Assembly (NCBI GenBank): GCA_034401135.1
Contig: JAWZSP010000010.1
Location: 124,001 to 188,000, forward strand
Length of the DNA: 64,000 nucleotides
Reading direction: 5' to 3'
Source: Volutella citrinella
Lineage: Eukaryota; Ascomycota; Sordariomycetes; Hypocreales; Nectriaceae
Below are positions 11,121 through 21,009 of the stretch, one piece after another. The position numbers and the translations under genes are program-made. The stretch's first letter is position 1. Each line of letters starts with the position of its first letter. Under the pieces are notes generated by a model. The model saw only the letters and a list, made by a program, of their open reading frames with translations, was not told the DNA's origin and did no database searches.

Positions 11121-11973
11121 TTATACGTACTCACTGCTAGAAAATACCCCGACTCGCTTGTGCGTCCGACTCGCTTGTGTAGTACGTTATCCCATGCCCC
11201 ACCTGCCGTCACGATGGCTCGCTGGAACTTTCTGCGATAATACCCTTCTAGCATTAAGCATTGTAATCTGTCGGCATGATAACTTCTACTATCGGCGTAT
11301 ATTAAATTATTCTCTGACCATTGACAGCAACCTTTTTCGGCTTACGCCGACAGCTGCCCGTGACCTTTTGCAGGGGCACGTCGCCCGCCCTCGATGCTTC
11401 GGAATTTCCTGGGATATGATCCCCGACGCTGAAAACGGAGTGGTGTGTCCATGTTCCACTGGGGACCTTTACCCAGCTTGTCATTTTCTGCGAACGGGTC
11501 CCTCGGCGTTTACAATGAAGTTTAGCAGTCTTCTGGTTCCTGCTTTCTCTGAAACGATCCTGCCCATTTTCACGATCTGGTAGCCGCTTGACGGAGATTC
11601 TGATGAATTACACGCAAACATTAATTAACTGATCTCATGCACCTGTCGTCATCTGGCATGTCAATCAACATGCGGAGCTGGTCCAGTGATGTCATGGGGA
11701 CAAGATTTACGCAGGGAGCGGCAACGTCCCCACCTGGCTCACTCGGGTTCTGTTCCATGACGGTTGATGACGTCTGAAGCGGGGTTCGCCGCGGCACCAG
11801 ATCCACCGCAGAAATTTAATTTCCGCGGTGATGATAGGTCTTTATAAAACTATCAGCAGAATTTATGACGGGCTGCAGAAATCTATACGAATTATTTGGC
11901 AGAGCACAAACCCAAGCGCTTCGGAGGCTCGTCACCATTCATCGCTCGATATTCCCACTTTCTCCTACCATCA

Positions 11974-12957
11974 ATGCCCAAATCGAAACACAGCCACAGC
12001 CCAGCTCTAGTGGACGAGCCTCCCAGCAAAAGGCGTAGCAATAACGTTTCCTGGGCCAACGCGGGGGAAAATACAAAGCAAGCCGACGATATGGTCGTCT
12101 CCACACGACCCCGAAATTTCCAACCTGGATGCTCTTGGGATGGCAGGTTATCGCCGTCGGAAGACCTGTTCGCGAACGGAGATTCTTATAATACCCTGGC
12201 CGAGCATCAGCTCAAGGATTGTTTTTTTGTTGGAGGGTACTCAAATCCAAGCGGCAATGTAAATGACTCTGTTGGCCAATATGGTGCCAATTGCTGTCCC
12301 ATTCACGGGTGGAGCCAGGATGATTCGGCCATGGATCTCCTGGGGAACAATATGACTACTACCCACAACTTCATCGACCTTGCACCGCATTCCTTCAATG
12401 CGTCCATTGGCGGGGAGGCCCAGGCTTCTCCGACAGGGAACTATAATAACATTCTGGCCAATTCCATACCCTCCGCAGCTGTCACGCCTGACCGGAAAAT
12501 GCGTCTTGACACCATCTATCCCGTGATAGGCGGCTGTCTCGATTACGACTTTTGCACCCCACCCGTCCAGACAATACCCGACGCTCGCCAGTCGGTCATG
12601 GCAGAGGCAGGGGCACCCGCAAACTTGATGTCAGAGGCGAATTCCGAATCGCCGGCCACGGGAGATTCAGGAACTTGGTGGCAGGAGTCAAGCCCCCGCG
12701 GCCCAGCGGCGGAGCAAGAGAACTTGGGGGTGCTGCAGAAGCTAGAAATCAGGGGGCCATCCAATAATCACGAGCTGGGCATCAAGCCAACCACATCGAA
12801 GCAGCAGTGGCAGCATATAGGCGAGGCCGAACAGATTAGCAAGCTTTGGAGGGACTGCAACCACATTGACGAGGCTGTACGTGACCTTGGAAAGTTGGAG
12901 GGTCGATTACAGGGCTGGAATAAGCACCAGATGGCTGCCGTGACCTCAACAGGGTAA
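11974..12957 (+). CDS. Unrecognised 327-aa protein
   Basis: A single open frame with protein-like composition. An in-frame ATG lies 26 codons upstream at 11896, but 11974 is preferred because from here the sequence begins MPKSKHSHSPALVDEPPSKR, a basic segment that could be a nuclear localisation signal. The rest is rich in Ser, Asn, Gly and Pro and largely disordered in character. The last 60 residues look helical and charged (EAVRDLGKLEGRLQGW). There is no signal peptide, membrane segment or known domain. It lies between the bZIP gene and the remnant at 13331, which might suggest a regulatory role, but that is only context. It ends at a TAA after TSTG. Confidence 0.5.
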   Translation: MPKSKHSHSPALVDEPPSKRRSNNVSWANAGENTKQADDMVVSTRPRNFQPGCSWDGRLSPSEDLFANGDSYNTLAEHQLKDCFFVGGYSNPSGNVNDSVGQYGANCCPIHGWSQDDSAMDLLGNNMTTTHNFIDLAPHSFNASIGGEAQASPTGNYNNILANSIPSAAVTPDRKMRLDTIYPVIGGCLDYDFCTPPVQTIPDARQSVMAEAGAPANLMSEANSESPATGDSGTWWQESSPRGPAAEQENLGVLQKLEIRGPSNNHELGIKPTTSKQQWQHIGEAEQISKLWRDCNHIDEAVRDLGKLEGRLQGWNKHQMAAVTSTG

Positions 12958-13330
12958 CGAACAACTCGAGAAAAAGCCGCTTATAGCCTCAAAGTTGAAA
13001 AATGGTAATATTCCTTCCCAGGAATGGCGGAAGGGCAAGAAGTGAGTGGAGTGGTCACCATCGCTCCCAGCACCCGCCAGAGACAACCTCATTTACATAG
13101 ATTCATTCATTTTTATATGTCCCGAAGATTAGCTCTCCGGCCACCAATACAACTAAGTTACCCAAGGACATCTCTCGGCCTTACTGGATGTGACGACCAC
13201 CCTGCCCAGACGCAACACCATGATCCTACTGCCTAATATAACCGATCACGGTCGGGTTTACCAGCTGGGAAACACCGTACCGTCACACAGCGGATGCGGT
13301 GTCAACAAAGGCGAAAACGCTAGGGGCAAC

Positions 13331-13838
13331 TCAAGTTTTCCCTTCCGTGATCTCTTTATCGCTAGGCGGGTGTGTCGAGTGCGTGCAGACTTTTGAAGAA
13401 CTGCAGCACTCTCGGTGTGCTAGAAGAAGGTTGCTTAAATGCACAAGTTCCGCTTGTAGTACGAACACCTCGGCCGTGAGTCTAGATTCTCCTGTCGGTG
13501 TTTCTTGCTGAATCATCGCCTGAATTGCGTGCAGAGCACACTGGATACTCCGAGTCAAATCGAACATGGTTTCCACGCTTTACATCACGTAGTTGGTATT
13601 GAATGTTTCGGATTGACTGGAAAGACCAGCTGCAGAGCAATGGAGGTCCCGGGCATTGTCACGGATCTAGAAATCGGAAATTACATGAATATGAAACGAC
13701 CAAGATGGACGGGTCAAGCATCTCAGGGCTATGAATACTCACCTCGCAAAGTAGTGACCCAATGCGAGTCTCTGCAAGGCTATCGCTGAGTTCACAAATC
13801 CATGGGGCGGCGATTTGTGTGGACAGGCCTTAGTGTGA
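13331..13838 (-). pseudogene. Multi-exon gene remnant of unknown family
   Basis: On the minus strand an exon (about 13838-13743; APWICELSDSLAETRIGSL, then LCE) ends at a clear GTGAGT donor. The intron ends at CTAG, and the next exon starts at 13666 (IRDNARDLHCSAAGLSSQS). This frame runs to a TAA at 13580-13582, then continues in the same frame (VETMFDLTRSIQCALHAIQA) to a stop at 13331. The TAA is therefore a single nonsense change, explicable as CAA to TAA. The final part carries LTAEVFVLQAELVHLSNLLL, ECC and VCTHS, shared with 9566-9700. It could be the C-terminus of a transcription factor, but I do not recognise the family. Upstream exons were not found. Confidence 0.45.
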
Positions 13839-14553
13839 CTAGGATTCAATGGCATTGCTGGCAGTCAGAACTTGAAATATTGTGACAAATGAAACTGAGG
13901 CTTTCTACAGGTAATCTACTTTTACTTTGGTATATACTTCGCCATGACTGCATTCACGTTCTCGCTATGAAGTGGCCACGGTCGTACTGAGAGCACCCGC
14001 CCCCCAGGGATGGGTGCTAAAATCACCACGAAATAAATTTATTGCATTCCACGTAAATAAGCCCCTTCTCCTAACTCAGGAATCCTGCACATACTACGAT
14101 CCAGAACTGAAGCGATATATCCTGGCATGCCACGCTACGATATTGCTACTCGTGCATAAGGTCTAATGCTACTAGGTCACTGTAAACAGGGTTCTATACG
14201 TGCACGTAGTTGGTCGGAACACTTGCAATGAATACCTGACCCTCTACCGTGTAGCGTAATATTAGAAGGCCAGTTATACTGCGTAAGCTTAGAGACTCTA
14301 CTTTCATTGTCTCTCAGTTTAGCTGCTTTTTTACTCACCTGATAAATTCTCTGTAACGGACGGTTTCCAAATTATACGCCAGTCCGCGACTAGTATATAT
14401 TGGTAGAAGATCATTGCCTAAGACTGGGCAGAGTCAAGAAAGTCTTTTCGCTTTCTAGTGGTTATCTACGTGTTTTTAGCATCCGGCCCCAAAAACTAAT
14501 ACACAATAAATGCGTTACAGTACATTCTATGTAAATCAGTCCGTGACTAGTTT
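13839..14553. other. No supportable gene
   Basis: A moderately AT-rich stretch with only short ORFs (13972-14166 plus is the longest). Nothing is recognisable. Confidence 0.4.
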
Positions 14554-14910
14554 ATGTTGATAGAGATCATGGTTATTACGGCTTGTGCTGATTGTAGAAA
14601 GGGTGAAATGGATCCAGCAACGTTGGAAGCCCAGTTCTACAAGCATGGAGCGACTCGTACAGAATACGCCTTATTTGCCGCATTGCAAGACGTTCCCTAC
14701 GTTGGTTCACCGAACGAGCCTGCCCGACGAGCGAAAGCGGTACTGAAACACGGAGGAAAGCACGCTGTTCAAGCCTGTCACGCTGCGGAATCCCTCCTCG
14801 AAGATGGTGAGATTGACAATGCGAAATCGCACATCTATGACTACGGAGGAGCCCAGGCCTTGACGATGTACGCAATCGTCAAGACATTCGATCCAGTATT
14901 CGCGAAGTGA
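14554..14910 (+). CDS. Small hypothetical protein (118 aa)
   Basis: An open frame of 118 codons with balanced composition and a regular alternation of hydrophobic and charged residues (for example MDPATLEAQFYKHGATRTEY and HAAESLLEDGEIDNAKSHIY). It looks like a small globular, mostly helical protein. There is no signal peptide or membrane segment, although an N-terminal hydrophobic start (MLIEIMVITA) precedes two cysteines. An upstream AT-rich region and a clean TGA are compatible with a gene, but no paralogue or domain supports it. An antisense 99-codon ORF is taken as a shadow. Confidence 0.35.
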   Translation: MLIEIMVITACADCRKGEMDPATLEAQFYKHGATRTEYALFAALQDVPYVGSPNEPARRAKAVLKHGGKHAVQACHAAESLLEDGEIDNAKSHIYDYGGAQALTMYAIVKTFDPVFAK

Positions 14911-15211
14911 TATGCCGCCTCTCTCAAAGACCAGGTCATGAGGATTCATAAGACAACAGGGTTCTCTACATGCGGAAAACTGCCGGGAATTCGACGCTTC
15001 TCTATCGCCGCCGGCCCAAGCGCTGGACGGATGCTTTTCGGCAGCTGCTGGATGAATCGGCAATCTTGGATGGGTCTGAAGAGGGAGACTAGCCTTCTCG
15101 ACGCGGAACTGACCCGCCGCCGCGGCCGGAACTGAATTCGTGTTCTTCCGGAAACCTCTCTGTATTAGCCCACAAGCACGAGAGCTGGGAAGGAGAGTCT
15201 GTCTTACTTAC

Positions 15212-15970
15212 GGGGCTAAGCCTAGAAAGAGTTTCTACCTCACGCTTCAACGCGTTGAATAGCATTATCCTCTCTGACGCTCCCGTGGGCCGCTTTAAGA
15301 TCTTGACAGCCATGAACTTTCCCGTGTCCGCATCGATGGCCTTATATACGACTCCAAACTGCCCAGATCCGAGCTGCTTTCCTATTATCGTGTATCTTAT
15401 CTGGGGTTATTGGGGTTTCGCTGTATTGGGTCTGGTCTCCCTTCGCGATGGCAACACGGTGTCCGCCTCGTCGATGGTTCAAGCCAGGCGAGGGTTCTTT
15501 TCGAGGGCGGCGCTATCTCTGTTCTTAGCCTTCTCTATCGCTTCGACAGTATAGTAATGCTACTTCAGCTCAAACTAGACGAGGTCCCGTCTCTCGCCTC
15601 CCAACCCGATTATAATATTAAGCTTCTTCTGCACGATAACTTTGCGAGGGCGTCTATACTCGAACGGTGTAGCGTTTTTACCGAAGACTTGACTCGACAG
15701 ACTATGCGACCTGTCGTAGAACATGACAACGTCGGTGTTTGGGTCAATCTCGAACGAGTATTAGACCTTTGCGATGCTTGAGCCTTCTATAAATACATCT
15801 CCGTTACGTCCTAACGTCGCGAGAGTAGTATTATTACCCGATATCAGGCGGACGTAACTGATATCGAGAGCACGTTTGCCATCTTTCAGCGTCGAGACGA
15901 GGTGGTCGTTGATCGGATAGGCGACGACGACGTCGGCTCGCGGGTTGAGAGGTACGAGGGAAAACAAGGA
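15212..15970 (-). pseudogene. FHA-domain serine/threonine kinase, RIP-damaged fragment
   Basis: One minus-strand frame reads from an FHA domain (LFSLVPLNPRADVVV, then TTLATLGRNGDVFIEGSSIA and SFEIDPNTDVVMFYDRS) through a linker (PRLA, then DEADTVLPSRRE) into a protein kinase. The kinase start is clear: the glycine-rich loop GKQLGSGQFGVVYKAID and the ATP-lysine motif MAVKILKRP, then ALKREVETLSRL and a GTAAGT donor at 15211. Beyond it the catalytic loop and activation segment are absent, so the copy is truncated. The frame holds five stops, and each fits C-to-T change: CAA/CAG to TAA or TAG four times and CGA to TGA once. FHA-kinases of this layout form expanded families in several filamentous ascomycetes. 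This copy is not functional. Confidence 0.8.
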
Positions 15971-16167
15971 TGGGGGTGAGGACGAGGCATGGTGGAAGGA
16001 TGAGCTGCAAAATGGGAAGAATGAACCCTCTTCTGCCGGCCAGGTCCTATGCATCTTATATCCTGGTTTCCTGAGTAATAAGTCTTTAGCCCGGGAAGTG
16101 GGCAACAACAGTCCGCAAAGACAGTTAGCATGGCGTCTACAGGCTGTACTTTCCAGCCCAAAGATGT

Positions 16168-16386
16168 GTGCGTTTCACCCAGCCTAAAACATCGGTGCTC
16201 GAAGCTAAACATGCAACTAGTTCAGAGAGTCACATCCAGCTTCTCATTCAGGAGCTGTTTGACTTGGATCGCAATGTGCGCAGCGCTGTCAAGCATCAGC
16301 AGAAAGCGCTAGAGGCGAGCTTGGTTGAATGGAGGCGCAGCGAATTGTCAACAAATGCTGAGGCGCTGTTGAGGACTAGATCCTAA
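16168..16386 (+). CDS. Possible small helical ORF
   Basis: A 72-codon frame with helical, charged composition (SHIQLLIQELFDLDRNVRSA, then VKHQQKALEASLVEWRR). It could be an exon of a gene starting near 16131, where an ATG opens another frame (MASTGCTFQPKDVCVSPS), but no splice pair was established. Support is weak and rests on composition only. Confidence 0.2.
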   Translation: MRFTQPKTSVLEAKHATSSESHIQLLIQELFDLDRNVRSAVKHQQKALEASLVEWRRSELSTNAEALLRTRS

Positions 16387-16909
16387 TGTGAAATCGCGCA
16401 CAGGAGGCCCTCCTCCACAGAAATTGATTCTCAGCCGCTCGATGGGGACCGACTAGCCAAACATAAGAGGGTTGCCGCGGGGGTGGTGGAGGAGAGGGGT
16501 TTGGGTTTGAAGCTGAAGCCAGGAGGGTTCTAGTGCAAAGTAAAAAGAAATACAGGGGACCTTGAGCAGGTGTTGCAGGATCTCAGTGAGAAGAGCGATG
16601 ACCGGGTCTGGGTGGACCACTGGGCATTGGTTATTCACGACGTCTGGGCCCAAGTAATGCCTAGGCTGGTAATAGAGATCAAAGGCATGTTTATATGTTG
16701 CTTCCAGTTCTTTATTATGGAGCCCTCCTTTAATCGATTTGTACTTCATATTGTTGTTATTCTCTTGTATTAGCGCTCTAATGATCGACAGATATCCAGT
16801 ACAGCAGTTAATACCCCAAGAAGAGAAAGGAATACCCAAAACAAACAAAGAGCCAAAACGAATCTCCCAGTTCCATCATTAACATGTATAACTACCTCCC
16901 AAGCAATAT
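16387..16909. other. 3' flank of the HeLo-like gene
   Basis: No gene is seen. The 131-codon minus-strand ORF at 16453-16848 has no motif and is not supported. Confidence 0.4.
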
Positions 16910-18298
16910 CTAACTACCCTTAGAAGAACCAGAGGGCAGGTCCTGGCTCGGAGAAGGACTAATCTGTACTGTAGAGTCAGAACAGAACTTGGAGCTGAGC
17001 TTGTAACCTTCTCCCCAACGATCGCTGAACTTGGATATATCTTGATCGTTAGGGATGGGTTGTGGATGAGAGAGAGAGAGGCCCTGACTTTGGGATTCAT
17101 CGTTCCTGCCATATCGTGTAACTGGGCTGAAGGCATCTTGGGAAAGCTGCCGTACAGTCTCATTGTCAAAATGCCCGCCGATCTGCCGCTGGGCCCACCC
17201 AAACCCGATGTTTTTCCCACTTATGGTCTTTTCGTTCGTTGAGGCTAAGAATTGAACAGTCTGATCTCCAGTGGCGTAGTTTTCGATCACGCTGACATGT
17301 TTTTGCAGGCGCATATCTGCCTGGTGGCAGATACTTATCGACCGACGAGTCGTTTCCAACTCACGTCGGAGATTTTCGAGGTCCGCCCTCTCGTCTTCAG
17401 TCATTGCCGATTTTGACTTGGCCATCAACCGGTCCATCACCCCCCGCTCGTATCCTTCTAGTTGTTCAGCAGCGGCCCTGAGGCTTCCTGTGCACTCCTG
17501 CAGGGTTTCGTCGACGATTTTGTCGGGTAGACGGCCAGGGTCAATGAGCCTCGGTGAGTCCCTGTCTCTCTGAGCATGGTTGAGCTGTATCTCCTTGATA
17601 TGATCGGAAAGCTGGCGACAGATCTGAAGGCCCTTCTCTGCGCTAGCTCGCTCACTGCGGATACGTTGCAAGTCGTTATCGGAAGCTGACACAGTACGTT
17701 CGAATATTGCATGGAGTTTCTCATTGATGCTCCCAAGACGAGCTTCCAAATCATCGGTGGCGTTTCTAATCAGCTCCTTGTGGTCTTCGAGAGTTTTTGT
17801 TGTGACATATGACGAGCGGCTGATAAACTGTCAGAAGCCTGTCCAAATATCCAAGCAGATATGCAAGAAGAAAACAACTCACAGGGTTGCATCTGTCAGA
17901 GCGATGTTGATCGTAGATTTGTAGCTTGCCAGCTGCCCCCGGAAGCCGTCGATGTCGTCACCCATGTATTTCATCTTAGCCCAGTCGCGGAAACTTGTTC
18001 GATCCGCGTTGGATCGTGCGCAGCACTTTTTCAGCTCTTGGCCAAACTCCTCACAAGCTTCGCCGCATCGCTGCAAAGGGATACTGAGTGCTGAGAAATC
18101 CACGTCGGTGGCAGCGCCAGCCGTTTTCATGAGCATTTCCAACGCCCCCTCCAGAGTATGCAATTCCTCAAGGAGATCACGGACTCTTTTGGGATGAGTG
18201 CGGAAACTCTTGACATCATCGTAGAGTGAGACGGTAGCCTTCAAGGCGAAAGTGGCTAGCGCTAGGATCGCAGAAGCAACGCCCACTGGCTCTGCCAT
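16910..18298 (-). CDS. HeLo-like N-terminal domain protein (441 aa, two exons)
   Basis: CDS is complement(join(16910..17819,17883..18298)). The start MAEPVGVASAILALATFALK and the following helices (SLYDDVKSFRTHPKRVRDLL, ELHTLEGALEML) match the fungal Helo_like_N domain (PF17111), which sits at the N-terminus of STAND/NLR-type proteins and of prion-like cell-death effectors. The intron is 63 nt, with donor GTGAGT and acceptor TTATCAG; joining it keeps the frame and gives a length divisible by three. Exon 2 is a long charged coiled-coil-like region (LQRIRSERASAEKGLQICRQ, then DERADLENLRRELETTRRSI) and a Ser/Pro-rich tail. There is no NACHT or NB-ARC ATPase, so it would be a stand-alone signalling or executor protein. 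It appears intact. An in-frame upstream ATG near 18376 is less likely because the family begins at MAEPVG. Confidence 0.8.
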
Positions 18299-19063
18299 CG
18301 TGGCGGTGACCCGGCAGATATCTGAAAGAAGAGGCGTAGAGTGAGAACAAGTGGCTATTAGTGCAATCCTGGGCAATCATAAAATCGGAGAATATGTTAA
18401 GTATGATATGTGCCGATGCAATTTCCGACAGTGGCGAGGGATTTTACTGTCCCAGGAGGCGGGAAAGAGGATTTTTTGTACAGGAAACAGTCAGACTTGG
18501 CCACTAAGGGTTCCAAAAATAGGATAGATGGTTGCTAGATGGCCCAATGGCAGAGCTAGGCGCCTAGGAGAGGGGCAGATATGGGACAACCTGGCGCGAA
18601 TCCATGGACCCTGGTTGGACAACGAAAGCGGGTCCACTTGTTTCCAAAATGCGCGTCTGTGGATCCGCATCACAGTACACCAACCAGTCATATTTGAGAA
18701 CACATCTGATGCTCATGGTGCCTCTAGGCGCATCCATGCTCACGAAATCCAGGGTCTTCTCTCCGATCTCTGCTCACTTTCCTCGGTTAATTAGCCCGCC
18801 AATGTTGTTTGGTTTGGTCTATGTTGTAGAATGTGCACTTTGTATGGCTGGAAAAGACTCAAGCGGCAATAGCAAAGCAACGCGCTGAACGGGATCGGAG
18901 GGAGCATGATGCTATGGATCGTGTGAGAGGAGGATTGTGGGGCGGTGCGTGGTGAGTAGGCCGGCATGGCGGCGTTTAGGTTCTGTAGGAGGCCAGGGTC
19001 GGGCTCCGCGGGCGTTTTCTACGGGGTTGACCTAGCCCCGTCGCCACCTACCGGTTAGGCACG
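18299..19063. other. 5' flank of the HeLo-like gene, no gene seen
   Basis: Probable promoter region of the minus-strand gene. ORFs of 70-94 codons around 18490-18890 have no support. Confidence 0.4.
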
Positions 19064-19486
19064 ATGAGGCCTTGGCCAACCCATACGTCGATAATCATCT
19101 CTTCTGTCACAATTCGACGGAGCCTTGGCTCCGAAGCACTGGAGGAGTCATTCGTCGACGAAGAGGGAATAGCAGCCAAGATTCTTCTTCGCATTCAGCA
19201 GATCGAGGGCGTAAATGATTTTGACGCGAGGCCAAAGCCCGCAAAGAGGCGAAGAGAGAATGACGAGGGACAGACAGATACGACAAACCGTTGGCATATG
19301 GTGATGAATTGGGTCGTGACAGGAGACGACGGCCCCACATCGGCCAAACTTAGTGAACCCCCCAAGCTGGTGGCTGTGCCGCAGTTAAAATGGCCTGATT
19401 CTAAAACCATGGCCCGGTCTAGAACACAGGTAAGACAAGTTGCACAGTTCCGGAATGTTGATAGTCCCGGTCCCCCGCAGTTCTAG
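19064..19486 (+). CDS. Hypothetical ORF (140 aa)
   Basis: Open frame with a central basic patch (ARPKPAKRRRENDEGQTD) and an N-terminal acidic helix (EALEESFVDEEGIAAKILLR). It could be a transposon-derived or nuclear protein, but I see no domain. It is followed 200 bp later by an LTR fragment. Support is by composition only. Confidence 0.25.
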   Translation: MRPWPTHTSIIISSVTIRRSLGSEALEESFVDEEGIAAKILLRIQQIEGVNDFDARPKPAKRRRENDEGQTDTTNRWHMVMNWVVTGDDGPTSAKLSEPPKLVAVPQLKWPDSKTMARSRTQVRQVAQFRNVDSPGPPQF

Positions 19487-19687
19487 CCTCACGCGATTTA
19501 ACCTTCCGGCCGGTGCGCACGTCAGGCCCTGCGGGAAACCTCATGTTGCTGCCACGGCCGCTTTGTCTAGCACTCTACAGTATCTTCAATTAGTCCCGTT
19601 TTAATGGATTATTACAGCCCACGTGCGAACCCGCAACCCGATGCTCAACCTTGCTCCTGTAACACCGCTAACCCAACATTGTTTTAG

Positions 19688-19840
19688 TGTCAGGACCCGC
19701 GCTAATGCACGGTGCCCTCCGGCGTAGCCGCACGGACCGGAACAACCCCACAGAAGGAACTACGTAGCGGACCAATCAGGCAGTGACCGACAGTCAAGGG
19801 ACTACGTACCTACTAATTATACCGTGAGTGGGCGTACTGC
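19688..19840 (+). mobile_element. Solo-LTR fragment (5' end)
   Basis: Begins TGTCAGGACCCGCGCTAATG, matching the 5' end of the complete LTR at 32426-32851 and, with variations, those at 34377 and 31191. It loses similarity after about 150 bp, so the rest is deleted or replaced. It lies about 270 bp upstream of the orphan coding remnant. Confidence 0.7.
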
Positions 19841-20110
19841 GCTAACAGCATCTTAGGGTGGTCGGGCAGCGCCAAAATAGCGCTGCAGCAAGGCCGCTAA
19901 GACCGCTGGAGGCGATTCCAGGGACGCTAGAGGACATATATTGGGAAAATTGGGTGCATTGACCCATGGGCCTATTTGGTCAGGGAATGGTAGTCAACCT
20001 ATCTGGAGAAGCAATCCTACTTATCCCTTTGACTGAGGGAAGACTTCAGCGACCCACTTGCCCCACATGACCCCGGCACGCGTCGCGGTACAAGCCAGCG
20101 ACGCAGGCAG

Positions 20111-20619
20111 TGGCGCCTTGACGATGAGGCTTACTGGGACATATACAGACGCATCTCCACAACGCCGATGCTACGCTTCCCCCCCATCCAGCCGCTGTTG
20201 GGCTTATCGGCAGAGGAGGGTCGCGTTCTGCGCCTAGTGCTTCAGCACGTCGTATCATGGCTGAACGCCACCTGACGCTGGCGCTGAACAGCAATGACAA
20301 CAACAAGCCGGCGCTGCGTATCGATATGATGCCTGCACTGGACCATTGCACGCCCCAGTTCATCTATGCTAGGGAGAGGGCTCTCGGCTTGCAACTCGGC
20401 GACGGCACTATGGCCGTGCCCAACGAGGCGGCCTCCATCCTCCTGCAGCACGAGGTCCTCGAATACACGCGGTCTCGCATCAAGGGCTTCAAGAGAGCCC
20501 AGGCGAAGGCCTGGCTTGAGCTACCCAGTGGATTGACAGAGGGCACCACAAGCGAGGCCAGCTACGCGGTGGGCTTCTCGGATGAAGACACTTGGGCCGG
20601 TGTCCTGTCCATGCCTTGA
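20111..20619 (+). pseudogene. Orphan repeated coding remnant, copy A
   Basis: The frame starts near 20111 (DDEAYWDIYRRISTTPML, then LSAEEGRVLRLVLQHVVSWL), shifts near 20270, and continues in the 20257-20619 frame with MAVPNEAASILLQHEVLEYT, QAKAWLELPSG and GFSDEDTWAGVLSMP. A second copy on the minus strand at 33066-33586 shares the block from MAVP to GVLS, including ILLQHEVLE, AKAWLELP and FSDEDTWAGVLS, and extends further. The family is not recognised. Two copies, both frameshifted and both near solo LTRs, suggest a mobile-element gene. Confidence 0.5.
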
Positions 20620-21009
20620 GGAAGGAAGTGACGAAAGGTTTTATGCCGCCATCTTTTTCCGGGCCTCAAAATCACCTGACTTCTTCCAATCAAAATTTGG
20701 CCCTTGAACCCCGTGCCTCGGCGCCTGACCAAACCCATCGTCATGCCATCTATCTTTTTCCGCAACGTCTTGCGTCTCACACAACATAAATGAAAAAAGA
20801 GGGGAAGGGGTGACTAAGACGACTAATCGTTGCTAGCGGCAAGCACGTGCCATCTCTTCTAGCTTTATACTGACAACCCGAAATCGAAATCGATCACCAG
20901 TCACATCCTGAACGTCAAACTTTATTCTGCGAATGAATGCGTTTTCGCCTCGTGATCCCCCTTCATCTATATCCTACCAACACTTATTATCTCGCTTCTT
21001 GATCAGTTC
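20620..21009. other. 3' flank of the Helitron, no gene seen
   Basis: The 3' end of the Helitron (a CTRR terminus with a nearby hairpin on the minus strand) should lie here, but I could not place it. Confidence 0.35.

Noticed and set aside
11158..11583. 141-codon plus-strand ORF.
   Set aside because: No motif, paralogue or plausible splice signal; it starts within decayed repeat-like sequence.
20620..21009. Candidate CTRR 3' terminus of the Helitron.
   Set aside because: Several CTAG-like tetramers occur, but none has a convincing upstream hairpin together with an A/T insertion site, so none was called.
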